The notes under the pieces were generated by a model that made no database searches, was not told where the DNA came from, and saw nothing but the letters and a program-made list of their open reading frames with translations. Shown piece by piece: positions 26,601 through 40,400 of a stretch of DNA of 64,000 nucleotides. The first letter of the stretch is position 1; each line of letters starts with the position of its first letter. A program made the position numbers and the translations under genes. Source of the stretch: Anticarsia gemmatalis (taxonomy: Eukaryota; Arthropoda; Insecta; Lepidoptera; Erebidae); contig NC_134764.1 in NCBI RefSeq assembly GCF_050436995.1, forward strand, positions 3,844,001 to 3,908,000, read 5' to 3'.

Positions 26601-29600
26601 TACTTAGATCTTTATTAAATAATAAAATAAATAATAAATTTAACCCATTACTGTCCCACTGCTGGGCAAGGGTCTCCTCCCGTAATGAGGGAGGGGTTAG
26701 GCCTTGAGTCCACCACGCTGGCCAAGTGCGGGTTGGGGACTTTGCACGCCCTCAATAAATGTTTTAAACAAATTTTTAGGCATGCAAGGTTTCCTCACGA
26801 TGTTTTCCTTCACCGTTGGAGCATGTGATAATTATTTCTAATACACACATAACTTCGAAAAGTCATTGGTGTGTTGCCTCGGGTTCGAACCTGCGACCAC
26901 ATGCGTGGGAGGTGTCAACTTATACCACTCGGCTATCACTATTATATTATATTATCACTATTATATTAAATACCAAACTATTATAATGGGTTTTCACGGC
27001 TATAGTTACCCACGGCTGAATACCGAAACGTCTAATGGAGTCCTCTCTGTCTTTTTCCAGTATATTTTAGCACTTACAGTTCCACATATGTGTTTTTATT
27101 TATTTCTCATGTAGTTATTTGAATGTGAGAATGATAACAATGTTATTACGTAGATACTGTAACATCAGATGAACTTATAGATATTTGACCTAAATGGCAC
27201 GACGTATTTGAATAGTTAACATCTGGGTCGAGTCTAGATTTATCCAGATAGCAATGAAGCTCGGTGAATAGATCTATTTATTGTAAGATGCACCACTTAA
27301 AGATGGCACACAACGTGTAACAATAGACTCGGGGGCCGGAGAAGCATTGTAGACGTTTTTTGCGTTTTCATACGCTTTGACATGATGCAGTCGGTTTGTG
27401 AAACATCTGTCCCCTTTAACAAGTCTGTAAATAACGACTCGACTTCCGTCAAATCGCTTATGCGGAACAAAATTAATGATTATATTATGGACATAAGTGT
27501 ACAGTGTATATTGTACATTACACAGCAGACGACCCTAGTCAACAGGATATGTCTGCTTATTACCACAACAAAAGGCAATACAAGCCTAATGATAATGACA
27601 CTCGTTTGCGCTAGCTGACCTAAATGTTTTTTGTAAATGATTAAAAGAAAGCAAAAACGTACATTCCTTTGTGAAATAGCGAACACGCAAACTAATTACT
27701 ACTTAGGTATTAAACCAGTTGTGTCTACAGGAAGTTGAAGAAACATAACTTCACTTTTATATTTTCCTCAAAAGATAGAAGACATAGGTAGTGCATTCAC
27801 CTTGTTTATGCAGCATTTAGTTCACTGGAGCAACTTCATGTGATCGGAGTCGAGTCATGTTTAAAATAATTCTAAGAAACCAAAACTGAATGGAGCCGAT
27901 ACCGAAACATGCAAGGTTAATGATGTCGAAAGAACCGTCGTCTATGGTGATAAGGTTGTCTTAATAAATTAGGTACTTTACCCAAGTACAGCAGCAGTAC
28001 AGCACAAAAATATTGTAAAACGTTAGTGAAATACGAGGCTTGTCGCGTGGTCCGGAACTAATGACTGAATTACGCGTGTTATACGATAAGTAGGTAAACA
28101 TCACCGCGAAATTGCAATTATCTGAACAAACTTCATATAAAGTAAGCATTGTACAGATGTGGAATATTGCACACTCATTCAAGTGTGGTAATACGATATT
28201 TTGCATATCATGCTTTCGTAACACATTATAAAAAGAAATTGTCGTATTCATTCAAATTGTATGGAATTATTGACCTGGATTATCACGGTTTATCAACATT
28301 GTAGGAAATATACATGAAATAGGTCAGCTTAGTAACGAGAGTGAGTTACGACATCGCACATAACAGATACACGTTAATTTATCTCAATGATAACAATAAA
28401 AACATCTTGTTTATATTTACGTTACGCAAGATAATATACAGTGGTGTAATTGATATAATTATGTATTTCCGAAGTTGACTGATACGTATATCATTCATTG
28501 GTTCTTTTAATTCATATACCAATTTTTTAGGTACCTACATAACGATATCATTTACGTATTTCTATGAAATTTTGTTTTCATCTGTATTGTCATCCCGCAA
28601 ATGTTACAACTACCGAGAAAATAATAAAGATGAGTGACTGGTAGGTATTGTGCGATAAATATGTGCTTAGTCAGAACCAGTGTTGGGTCAATCAACTAAT
28701 TTTTTCAATCAATTGATTAGTCATGACTAATTTAGTCATGAATTATTTAGTCATGATTGAATTAATCATGAGTAAAAATAATAATCATAATCATGATTAA
28801 ATAAATTAGTCATCAATCATTTAATGATTAAATGACTGATGACTAATTTATTGTATTTTTGTATGATGATTAAACTAAAAAAATTAATTCAGGTGACATA
28901 ATTTTAGTTTAATGGAACACATCTATAAAACTATAACTGATCACCACATTAAGTTGATTGAAAGAAGATAATTCCATTATTTATAAAATTTGATTTTAAA
29001 AACGCGTAGTTTTAAAAAGCAATTTAAATTATTTTAAACTAAATTAGCCCGAACTTATTTTTGCAAAGTGTACCTGTGTAAATTAAAAAAAAAATTAACT
29101 GATTCTGTTGTAAAACTAGCTTTAATTAAAAACCTGTGATTTACAAATCAACAGTCATGGAACGTAGACTTGAAAAGCTTAGTTTTATTTTACTATTATT
29201 TTTAGTCATTAAAATTTTAGTCATGATTGAATAACTAACACTAACACTAATTAATCATCAATCACGACTCATGATTGAATTTTTTTAGTCATTATTCATT
29301 AGTCATGAATAAATAATTTAATCTTAATCATCAATCATCAATCAAACTAAATTTTGCCCAACACTGGTCAGAACTAAGTTTTCGATAGTACCAACTAAAA
29401 ACTTAACTTTGTTGATACTAACTCATTATCGTAAATATCCTGCCTTACGTTCTTAAGTGATTCCTTTAAGCACACTCAAAAGACCGCGCTCATTTAACAT
29501 CACAACATCACTTATATTTGTTACTAACTCCTAGTATCTTATTTGGTTATGGATTTGGTGTTCATGACTAATGGTCAGTGTTAGCTTATCTAAATCTCTA

Positions 29601-30486
29601 GGCCGTAATAGCTAGTTGATACAGTTATCAATGGTTTAACAACTAGAGATATAAGGAGAGTAACATGTGGTTTATCTGAGATAAAACTAATATTGGGGGT
29701 ATACATCTGACATTCAAACAAAAATTATAGTTACTTACCATCTTTGACTGAAGCTGGGAATGGTGGCATTGGTTCCTTAGATGATAGTGCTTGAGCAACA
29801 ACTCTTCCCAAGCCTTCCTCAATAGTCACAATCTCCACTCTCTCCTCCCACTCTGACATCACATCATCCACCATTTTCCATGCCTCAGCCATTTCATACA
29901 TTTGAAAAGGTGACTCCCTCGGTCTAAATGCCACTTTGGACACATCAACGTTAGAAACATGTGTACAAGTATGATTGAACTGCATGGACTTGTGAATATA
30001 ACTCACTTCTGCTTTCTCATCGTGAATCAGAGCAATTGCATGAGATAAGATAGGCTTAACAATTTCAAAACATTCTGTAACTGCCTTTTTGCTTCCAGGG
30101 AAGTTTACTATCAAAGTTTTGTCTCTTATGCCAGCTACAGCTCTGGACAGCTGGGCCATAGGAGTCTTCTTTAAACTTGCTATAGTAATAGCAGTTGTTA
30201 TACCAGGCACTTCTCTCTGTATCACAGCTTTTGTTGCCTCCGGAGTCAAGTCTCTAGGAGTCAGTCCAGTTCCTCCAGTAGTCAAAACTAAATCTAAGGA
30301 ACTTTCACAAAAATATTTGAGCTCTCTTTCTATAATTTCTTTCTCATCTGGTATGATGATTGTATGAAGATTGGCTTCAGGAAATAATTCTCTGACAAAA
30401 TCTGCTAGTGCTGGTCCTGATGTGTCTTTAGTGTTATCTTTGAAGCAGGTGTCACTCACAGTGATTACTGCTACTGCCTTCACCAT
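20690..30486 (-). CDS. cin: Gephyrin/cinnamon: molybdenum cofactor synthesis protein, MogA-MoeA fusion
   Basis: Transcript order: 29739-30486, 26425-26579, 24650-24791, 24058-24244, 22887-23046, 21766-21877, 21209-21414, 20690-20827 (stop 20690-20692); 615 residues, all phases consistent. The N-terminal MogA-like domain (about 1-165) adenylylates molybdopterin and shows TTGGTGLTPRDLTPEAT from 69. The C-terminal MoeA-like domain (from about 205) inserts molybdate and shows PPFPASVKDGYA, the NTGAAVPAGADCVVQVEDT strand, LLSTGNEL, and CTGGVSMGEKDLLKPVL near 444-460. The last exon (SSRLLSACGANVLLELP) matches the MoeA C-terminal domain. A single fused protein is the normal animal arrangement; in vertebrates it also anchors glycine/GABA receptors, while the insect enzyme role is cofactor synthesis for xanthine, aldehyde and sulfite oxidases. 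The long introns carry several SINEs. A 5' UTR exon probably ends at a donor after 30759, with the acceptor just upstream of 30495. The symbol follows the Drosophila gene. Confidence 0.95.
20955..21195 (+). repeat. Retroelement tail relic in gephyrin intron
   Basis: It begins 'tagcttttgcccgcgacttc' and continues with 'gatgcccacgtcatagca', 'catgccaattttcagcccga' and 'tcagtctgtcagtcac'. This order is typical of a very common lepidopteran non-LTR 3' tail. It ends 14 bp from exon 7 of gephyrin (21209). Confidence 0.65.
22590..22806 (-). repeat. Family A SINE-like copy, reverse orientation
   Basis: The reverse complement carries 'tctcctcccgaacgaggg', 'ggccttgagtccatcacac', 'tacgggttggggactttg' and 'ttttccttcacctctggaac', in the same order as the copy at 26637. 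It lies in a gephyrin intron. Confidence 0.75.
25095..25460 (-). repeat. tRNA-derived SINE, family B copy 2
   Basis: Nearly the same as 12600-12965 along the whole length, including the B-box GGTTCGAATCC and A-box-like segment on the minus strand. The 3' end runs into an ATT-repeat (aataataataatg), and 'aaacaat' on both sides is a candidate target duplication. It lies in the gephyrin intron between exons 2 and 3. Confidence 0.85.
26637..26935 (+). repeat. Family A SINE-like element, best copy
   Basis: It starts 'taacccattactgtccca' and contains 'gctgggcaagggtctcctcc', 'ttgagtccaccacgctggcc', 'cgatgttttccttcaccg' and, near the end, 'gggttcgaacctgcgaccac', which holds a B-box-like GGTTCGAACC. 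Other copies in this window: 10005, 22590 (reverse), 55385, about 55995 (reverse fragment) and 63695. It lies in the first coding intron of gephyrin, 58 bp upstream of exon 2 in genomic order. Confidence 0.8.
28670..29374. mobile_element. hAT-type MITE with 8-bp target duplication
   Basis: Element 28678-29366 (689 bp). It begins CAGTGTTGGGTCAA and ends TTGCCCAACACTG, giving inverted ends of the hAT type. It is flanked on both sides by gtcagaac (28670-28677 and 29367-29374), the 8-bp duplication expected of hAT. There is no coding capacity. The interior is filled with variants of TAGTCATGATTAATCAT in both orientations towards each end, with a less repetitive centre about 28860-29200. It is inserted in the gephyrin intron between exons 1 and 2. 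Confidence 0.92.
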
Positions 30487-30921
30487 TTTGAATTTCTAGA
30501 TTGTCAGTTAAAAAAAAAGAAAGCAAAGCTTTGATAACAGAAAAATATGTATCATCACTTCAATTACCCACAAATAAATTCCTACTAAACATACTTGGCA
30601 ACTGAGTTGAAATATTATTATTTTAATACTGGCACGAATTAAATACTCAATGCTTATGTGCTCATACATCCAATAAGTTTATCACTAATAAAAAACTATT
30701 AAAAAAACAATTCGGAGAGCATAAAAAATAAAATAAAAACAAAGTTTAGTTATCTTACCTTGAATTATCAGCCACACTTAAATTTATTAGTTGCACGACC
30801 CGTTACACTGAACTATTGAGATAGTTTTATTACATCACACTAATACGTAATTGATATAAAAATAACAACATGAAATTATTAGGAGGTCTCACGCCGGCTG
30901 TAGACAATCAGAAACTAATTC

Positions 30922-30970
30922 AACTTGTCAAATGTCAGCTGAGCGTCAAATTGACGGGAGTTTGACAGAT
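30922..30970 (-). promoter_or_regulatory. TGTCA/TGACA cluster upstream of gephyrin
   Basis: TTGTCAAATGTCAGC, then GTCAAATTGACGG, then TTTGACAG occur within 50 bp, about 165-210 bp upstream of the likely 5' UTR donor at 30759. No TATA/TCAGT pair was seen. The function is inferred by position. Confidence 0.4.
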
Positions 30971-31418
30971 CAACAAGGCAACCAACCTGACGGATAAAAA
31001 ACAATTGCATTCCATTACAGTCAGATAGACTAATCAAATAAACTACTTTTTATAAGTTCGAACATGTTTTATTATTAAAAAATGTACATACTTCGACAAC
31101 ATGATTAATTAAAACTTATTTACATTGTATAGCCACATAATCACAATAAAATATTCTATTACATCACGACATCATAATTTTCACGCACTTTTTCAGCACT
31201 TCTTACATAAACAACAAATTACTATACTGTAACAGTCAGGCAAACCAGCTTGTAGAATTTGGACCACAAGTTTTCGGCCGAACCACTATAAAAATTTTGC
31301 AGAATCAGAAACAAATCAATTTTAACTTGAGGTAGATACAGTTACTCAATGTCCGGCAGTGCTTGTAAGAGAACTTATAATCTATTCATAGCTGTTTACA
31401 AAATCCGATACTTTCTAA
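30971..31418. other. Short spacer between DNA2 3' end and gephyrin promoter
   Basis: It holds the DNA2 3' UTR. On the minus strand AATAAA occurs at 31068-31073, about 350 bp after the DNA2 stop, and is a candidate polyadenylation signal only about 100 bp from the gephyrin promoter motifs. Confidence 0.45.
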
Positions 31419-34400
31419 TTATGCCACAAACATACTATACTTAGTTCGAATATCGGCTACAGTAGATTTATCAACTTTAATACTGTTACAAGTAGTTATT
31501 AGTCTCTGAAGTGGTGCATATCGTTGCAAAGCGGTGGAGTTGCCGATTATAAGCAGTTTGTGTTTAGCGCGAGTTACGCTCACGGCTAGACGTCTTTGGT
31601 CGTTTAGTACTTCACCTTCCTGCAAATAAAGGTTTAATTACTATCATTATATTGACCTATTACTAATACCTTGTGAGTTTTAACCAGCTGGTTAGTTGTG
31701 TTGCCATTGGATTCGGTCTTTTCAAGTTATTTAATTATCGTTTAATCATTCACATATTCACATATCACTACATTCGAACCATACCTCGCAGACTCGCTAG
31801 CTTTTCAAGGAACGGTTTTTCCATATTGAACGATTTTTTTTATAGCCAAATACCTATTTAACGAGTGTCTGACCTATGCAGGATTTGAACCTGGTGCTGC
31901 ATGTGATGTTATTACATAATTTTGAAGCTTATAAAATGTAATCTTACCTTCACTTTGTGTCCATCTTGTAGTGCACGTTTAGTACACGAGTAAACGATAA
32001 CAGACTTGTCTCTGCCTTGAAACTGGTCGACGGTGCTGACCTCAACCGAGTACCGTGAGAGCGACCGACGCAGTAAGGCTACTTGGTCGCGATATGGAGC
32101 TATCACGCCTATGTCTGATGGTTTCACACCACCCTGTTAAGGAAAAAGTATATTATTTTTGTGGTCTATGTAAAATCAGTAATAGAAAATGTGTTAAATA
32201 TTATTATTATGCTTAAGTTACAGTATATGACGGAAAATTTATTTTGCAAACAATTATAATAATTATAAAATAGTACAAGTTATAGCTCTACAGCTTTAGA
32301 CTAGCTTTTAGGCTGACATTGTGTAATCTAACTTAAGATTATTAGAAACCTTGGAATGTTCAATTATAGATTTTTGACTAATAGATTAATAGTATCAAGG
32401 AGGATGACGGCAGATGGCGGCCAACAGTAAGTTTTAAAATTTATTAAGATTGGAAAGTGATGACGTTTAACAGGGATTTATTTCACTACAGCATTATTAT
32501 ACATTACTGACCTGTTTCAAAGCTTCCACTACAGCAATGACAACACAGGCTTCAGTGGAATTGATGACATTCTTGTTACTATTGAGACTGTCGGTGACGT
32601 CATCAGTGGTGTCCACGTCTATGAACAGTACGGCGTGCTCCGATGACGGACTACATGCTGTCTCCAACCAAGGTGATGCGGATGTAAGGTGGGATATTTT
32701 CTGAAAATATTTAAAGTTATTAGTTATATTAATGACAGAATATTTTTGTACAGACATAAATACATAAAATCACGTCTTCCTTCCAAAAGGAGTAGGCGGA
32801 GACCAGTTAATCGTTTTGTATGTAACGGATAATTTACGTAAATTTAGGACTTTCTTACTAGAATTGCGGAATTGTCTAAGGCCTATCCATTGTTTAAGTG
32901 TTTTGTACTACTGTTTAAGTACTAAAGGCAAGAATTTTCTCTTAGTTTATCGTTACCTCGATTTCTGTAACCTTGTCATAGATAGCAAATCGCACCAAAA
33001 TTGGTCAGGCTTGCTACACACATATTCGCTTCGGCAAAATGACTCACTCGTTTTAGCTTGTGCCGATCGGGTTCATCCACACATATTCGGTTTTGCCGCC
33101 CGGCTAGGCCGATTTAATGATAGATTACTTAAACGTAATAATTTAAGATAGCAATCTATCTGTAATTTTGGAATATTGAAAGTACTAGTTGGAAAATTTA
33201 CCTTTATATCGATATTAAGTGTTGCTTCAGCGATCTTCTGATCGGCACACTTGAGTTTCCCGTCATACGCCACGGTGTTGGCGACGTCGGCGAGCGCCTG
33301 GTTCATGCGGTACTGCAGCTGTAACGTCGACGTGGCTTCCTCGCACGACAGACGGTGGAACAGACTCTCTTCCATTCCTAGGCGCCTGGTACATATAAAC
33401 TAGTATAAGTACTACTTTTCATTATTTGACCTGTTAGAATTATGAGGTGACGTTGAAATTTAATTTTAGGTGCGGTCTGTTTGTTTTCGTAAAACTGCTG
33501 GATCTTCAATTTCATATCTGTGTATTTGTTATACTTAAACAGTTGATCCGATTAAGATAATATTTTAAATCACGGGTCGCGATTTCAGCAAAGGTCAGCT
33601 ATAGCTTTTAGTAAATGTGGTGTATTACAGGTAAGTATGTTTTACCTTCCTTCTGTAATAAAATAATCAAAGAACAACAAAAAAGAAAAATATATAATAA
33701 TAATTAATTTAAACTTACCTCTGTGAAATATCACTGGTAGCAGCATAACAACAATAGTGTTTTTAATACAGTATAAATATTTTTTCTAATCTAAATCATT
33801 GAGATATTTAATTATACGCGTTGGTCTCATCTCTCTCTCTCTCTCTCTCTCTCTCTTGATTCAGCTAACTAATACTACCTCGAAGTAATGGAATTGTCTA
33901 AAGTAGAATATATTTGTTTACCTTGCAGCTTTACTTCTGACAACGGGTGGCAGTTGTTCCGGATCTCCGACTAACACGAATCTTTTTGCAGCAAATAATG
34001 GACGGAGGACTGTACACTGTAACACCTAGAACAGAATATACAAACATTAACACGACATTTACACTACGATAGGCCTAACCCAGAGAAAATCAAAGACTTT
34101 CTTCTTATAGAAAAGTTGAGTAGAACAAAGAAGATAGGTAAAATGTTTAAATAATCTGTACATACCTGGGTGGCTTCATCAACGATACATATATCAAACG
34201 TAGTCCGCGCTAACATAGCGTGAGCTGCTCCCAAACACGTTACACCAACCACTTCCTGATAAACAAATAATAATTAGGTATATTACTTTGCTATTTATCA
34301 AATCAGAATCTTCAGAATAAAAACGCATTAAGCGACATCAACATAACAGTGAGTTATGACTTTCTTCTACTAACGGCCAGTTTCTTCATCAAAAGTAACA

Positions 34401-37400
34401 GCCAAAGTATAGAGGTAAATTAAAAATGACAGTCAATTTATAACGTATTTTTTTCTAGGACTTACTACTTCTTCTAGGATATTTTTAATTAAGAAACTTG
34501 CCGTTCGATATGTGTCGTAAATACCTTTAGTAAATACCGTACCATAGAATCATACAAATCGGCGAGTTGTTCAGGAGTGTCGCATTTGGCGGTGAGCACT
34601 TGTTCTGTTCGTTTGTTCAGCGCGGCCGCGACACGTGACGACGAGCCCAGTCTTAATACACGCACTGTGTCTGGTATCCTGTGTAACATTAATGGTAAAT
34701 AATGTACGGTGAAACGTTTTCGTATACTTTAACGTACGTTACGTATACGTCAAAGTACACTTAACTCTTTCAAGCTGATATGTGTTAAATATCTTATGTC
34801 ATAGAGAATCAAAATACAGAGGCATTTACACGTGCATCGATTTTGCTAACTTTTCGGACGCAAGCAAAAATCTGATTAAATTTTAAGTGATGCTAAAAAG
34901 TAGTTACACTACATGTCAAACTACATACAAGATAATAAATGAGAATTGCTTAAAATTGACGGTCCTTTCTGCAATAGTATTACAGCAGAGTTTAAAATTT
35001 ACAATAATATGTCAAACCTGGTCAGTACAGTGTCGACCGCTGAGTGTGTGTGCGCAGTGACCAGCACGCGCAGCTTCAAAGCAACTAACATTTGTATTAA
35101 CACACTGATTGTTTGTGTTTTACCTGAAACCAATAACTTACAATATAGCGCATTTATAATATATTGTTCAATTGTTTAAAGCAATAATCATAAGTTGATA
35201 TAGTTTTAACTACTAACCCAAGTGGTAGTTTGTAAATGTTAAAGAGGGTCCGGTTTTCCAGTTGGATAGGATTATAGGTAATTAGGAAGATTTTAAGAGC
35301 AGCCTTGAATCTAGTCTACGACTATAAGCTATAAAAAAAAACGATACACTTCTACTTTACACTTTAAGCCGCCTTTAAGGATCCCAATAACGAAAGGATT
35401 TAAAAAAAAGACAACAGCAACTCAGAGTGGGGAAAGAAATCGTAGTTACCAGTGCCCGGTAGTCCCTGCAACAGCGCGTAGTCTTTAGCAGCGAGTGCCT
35501 TGAGCACGGCGCGTTGTTGTTGTATGTTGAGGGAGCGCATCAACTTGGTGCCGAGGCGACCCACCTCGCGGGGGAGCTTACTGTCGAAGTGTGGAGGCTC
35601 TTTGTCTATTATAATCCTGAAAATATAGTACTTAGGCTAAGATTTTTTAGGCTTAGATGCCAACAAAACGAGTACTATTATTCTGTGCTCGAGATTACAA
35701 ATGTGTGTTCACAGTGTTAAATATATTGCACTAATTTTATTACACAGTAATATAACTTACATACAGACTTACTTAGTGCTTGTTCACGTTGGAACTCGCG
35801 GGCGCGGTGGCGGTCGCGAGCGCGGGGACGTGGCGTTTTGTGCTCACGTTGGCCGCCAGGCGGGCGTTTGGCTCAAACTGGTTGAACTTACTTGACGTCG
35901 CGAGTGAATCGCGCCCGCCACCGCTAGTTCGACGTGAACACACACGAACGTCTTCACGCGCTTGATATTGGCGCGAGCGCGCCACGCGGGCCGCGCGCGA
36001 CACCGCTAGCTCGCCCGCTACTTAGACCGCGCCCGCGAGTCAACGTGAATGAGCACTTACCTAGTTAAGAGACCAATTTTATGCAGAATGATTAGTCGAT
36101 GTTTTTTAGGGGAGATGTTAACAGTTACTCATTATTAAATTTACAACAAATGCTGTTTATTGAACGACTAGCTGACTCGCGCAACTTCACTTGCCACAGA
36201 AGAGAATGGGTTAAAATTTCCCCGTTTTTGTAATTTTTATTACTGGTTCTCTGCTTCTATTGGTCGTAGCGTGATGTTATATAGGCTATAGCCTTCCTTG
36301 ATAAATGGGCTATCTAATAGTAAAAGATTTTTTCAAGTCGCACCAGTAGTTCCTGAGATTAGCGCGTTCAAACAAACAAACTCTTTACCTTTATAATATT
36401 AGTATAGATATATAATAGACATGCACTTACTTTCTAAGTCTGTGAGCTCGATCGCTATCTTCCATGAGTACGCCCAAGTTGGTGAGGTTCTGTACAGTCG
36501 TAGCGTATGACTCGTATGTGTCTATGTGATACACGGTGTTCTTGTCCAGGCGACGACTTACATCTCTGAAAATATACACCTTGCATTTAAATACATTCTT
36601 TGTTGGAATCATTTAGGAAAGTTACTAGTTAAGTACTAATACAATTTATAAGTATTATTAATTGTAGCATTACGTCTTGCGCAGTGAGATATGATTAGAA
36701 ATACAAATGTAAAATTATAGTGATATGATGATGATGATGATATATGATTTAGTTAAGTTCTTCATATAGATTGAGAATTGAAGAATAGAGGCTTTTTAAC
36801 GGCGCGTAGGATCATAAATTTTGTTGGTGAAGTAGGTAATACGGACGTAATCGCTTGACGTACACTTTCAGTGTATGGGTGCGTGTACGTGTTCCAGATA
36901 ATTATGTATTTTCTAACCTTTCTAAAAGTATGTGTATTTCCTTAGAGTTAGATACTGTGACGACGCCCGCTGCGATCCATGGTCTGTTCTCTATGCTAAC
37001 TATCGAGAAGTCATTCTCCTGAGGTCCTTTCGTTGTTTTCACTTCCTCTTGTTTATGACCTGAATATAAAGATTACTATAGATTAAAAGGCTTTATGCGT
37101 CATTAGAAGTGTTTCCCTTGGAGGTGATTTTTTAAATAATAATGTTTTTAATTACCATTTTCAGTAGAATTTCGTAGAAACACATGAAGATGTCTATCTC
37201 CCGATGGTTGAACAGTCTTTAATTTTAAGTTCGCCGCACATGTACCGCGTTTAGCTCTGAAACACAATACCAGTTTATAGAAAAATTATCAAAATCATAC
37301 GTTATTTAAGGTCAATTTAAAAGAATAAAGAGTAGATACTTATTGGGTTAAGTTTCCTTAACAAAATAACGCAATTTTTGCAAATAAACGATCCAGTGAT

Positions 37401-40400
37401 GTTAAAATGGACGACATAACGACGTTTTCACACCTAATATACACATGTTATGATCAGCGCAATTTAAGCTTTGCGAACGATTATCGAATGGCGTTAATCG
37501 TTGCATGACATAAATAACCGGCTTTTATTATTACCTTTTCTCAACAGTATCAGTCCACAAAGCATGTAAGGGTGCGGCCACCATTTGCCCTCGTTCCTCC
37601 ATCTTGAGCAAAGCGGTCCAGTGTAGGAAGTACTTGACGTGTTGTTCAGACAAGTGACCTAATGCGTCCGGACGTAGTTTGGAGAGAGGGTGACACTCCG
37701 ATACTGTAGGGCCGTCTGTGTGCCTGGAATATTTGTTAAATTATTTCTGTCTTATTATGACATGTGTACAGACTCTAATGTCAGCTATACAATGTTTTGT
37801 CTTATTTACTTATTGAATAGAATAGATAGAAAATATATATTTACATACAAAAAAAATATTTACAATAAAATAATTATTGTAAAGCAGTTTTTATTATAGG
37901 AAACAGAATACACTGATCATTTTTCGGGATGATTTCCGTTAAATCAACTTACTTAAAACTTAACTACTACTTTCTACTAACGTAAGGCGTGTGGCGTGTA
38001 AGTACTATATTTGTTTATGCAGTTCAGCGATTTAACGAAGTTTTATGACAGATGTGTAAGAAGAATATGAACTGCTTGTGAGTGTTTATAACACTAACAT
38101 ACCACAAGTGCAAAGAACACAGAGTAAGATAAGGGCATTTAGCGCAGGCGTTGTGGTGATCCACCGGCTCCGGCAGCTTCTGCTGCAACAGTGCTGATGC
38201 ATCCTCTATGTCTGTTAATTGCTCTGTGGAAATAAAACACCCAATTTTTTTTACCAAATATTCCAATAACTTAGTTCCGTAAAATAAATTATTACAAAAC
38301 GGAATACGGTTAGTATAAGGTAAGTATGTAGAAAATAATAATTATAAAATGATTACCTTGATCTATGTCCTGTGGTGAAGGTGCTAGATAATGTACAAGT
38401 TGGTTACGTAACATGATCAGGTCGCGACGCTCTGGGTACCCGCAGCTCACTTCACGAAGCTCTACACGATCCCTACGAAAGATAACTTTTACTTGAATAC
38501 AGTCAGAACGTGTTTCAAGACTTGGTAGCCATTGGCCATGACCATCTGTAAATAGTGTAACGTTCAGAAACTTTTTTGCTCGAAACACTTTTAGTCGGTT
38601 CAAAGAAGCACATATTTACATAACTAAGCATGACTTTTTAAAAGTACTAACTTTAAATATAGCAGCAGTCCCCTCTGCTCGGCTGTAGTGGGGTCCTCTC
38701 GGTTGTGTAGGTTCAGCATCATACCGTACAGTACCAGCTGGCCGCGGTGTTCCGCCGACATTGATGCTTTACCGCTCTTCAACTCTAAAGGGACTACTGC
38801 GCGCTGACGACCTGCCGAAAATCAGAAGTAGTAAAAACATCTCAGAAACATTATACAGATATATTAAACTGGGAGTAGCCCAATTTATACACCAAAATTT
38901 CTATCAAAAGAATGTATTTACGATATTTTAACAGTATTAAAGATTATCAACAATAGGAAGTTTTAGAAACTACGAAAAAAATGATTTACCTTTCCTTTCA
39001 TGAATAGTGACTTGTAATGTTGCATCAATTTTTCCTTTTAATCCCAACTTTGGACAGCAGAGATTCTCTTCAATATCCAACACTTTATCTATGTGGCCTG
39101 ACCAATTGTTTTTATCCTTTTGTACATTCTGTAATAGGACAAAATGATAGCAATAAATAAAACAGATGTTGAAATTTAAAAAAATCCTTGAGTAGCCAGC
39201 GAGAACAATAAAAAAGGTATCAAACTTACTAGTAAAAAATACTAAATAATCACTTATAGTTAAAATAGGTCTAGTAATTTCACATACGGCAACAGTAGGT
39301 GGTTTCGGTGCTACATAAGTGTTCATGAAGTCTGTCAGTGGCGGTATATAATTGTGTATATTGTTTCTAGTCTTTTCTTCGCTCAGTCCCGCGTCGTACA
39401 GACTGCCTACAGACTCCTTGATAATATTATCCGTTACAGCGCGCAGCTGTTCCATGGATGTTATGTTCTGAGTCAGAGCTTTCTGTACCAACTCGTGGAT
39501 TAGTATACCTGTAGTCATCTAAAACATAATAGATACATTTATATAAAAAAGACATTACTTGTATATGCAAGTCTTCTAGGAACAATTGTCCCAGCACATA
39601 ACGCCGACACATTTTTGTTCCCTAATGTACCTCCGGCTTTAACGGACAAACCATAAAAGAAATTGGCATATTCAGTGCATAATAAAGCATGTAGTTACAT
39701 AAAGAAGACTAGATTAATCGTTGTTCCATTTTAACAAATCACTATGGAATATTCTTTTTTTACTATATCTGTTTAATTAGTTATGTGACGACTTACAGCA
39801 GTATTAGCAGAGTCTATGCCCCGCCACCTCTCCTGCAGTATCGCCTTGCGCTTGCAGAACACGCCGGCGACCACACTAGTGCTGGACACCAAGTGGTCTG
39901 GCCGAAGTACTATCAACCCTGATGTGTTGTTCACACAGTACTGGCCGGCGGAGTTGCGGGACGCTAGTACGCTAATTATGTCACCGACGACGAAAGGAGT
40001 GTATAGCCTGTAAAATAAATTATTCTTAATTATTAAGTTTTGTTAGATTGTAAACAATTGATTGAAACTCAAAGATAAAAAAAAAATATACAAGTAACAT
40101 TAATATTATAGGATCAGCGGCTTATCAAAACAATTAAAACTAAAATAGGAAGTAGAATTAAAATAGTGATGACTCAGTGGATCAGAAGGTGTTGATTCTT
40201 CATAATAAGTAAAATAGAGTGTTACAACTTACCAAACACCTTCAACAAAGCAAGTGCCTCTGTTGTTCTCACTATCTTTCAGTTTTAATTCCACCCTGTT
40301 ACTATTGTTGTGAACAGTAAGTATTTCACATCTCTGCATTGTACTTAGATCCAGGTTTTCAACTATGTCCTGCATCATACAAAGCCTTGTTTTAATATAC

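Noticed and set aside
32816..33151. 111-codon open frame on the plus strand
   Set aside because: It lies wholly within a DNA2 intron on the opposite strand, lacks family similarity, and overlaps probable repeat sequence.
38473..38600. Extending DNA2 exon 9 upstream to include the open stretch DGHGQWLPSLETRSD
   Set aside because: That acceptor breaks phase with the preceding exon. The acceptor at 38473-38474 restores phase and joins YLK directly to DRVELREV as expected in DNA2.
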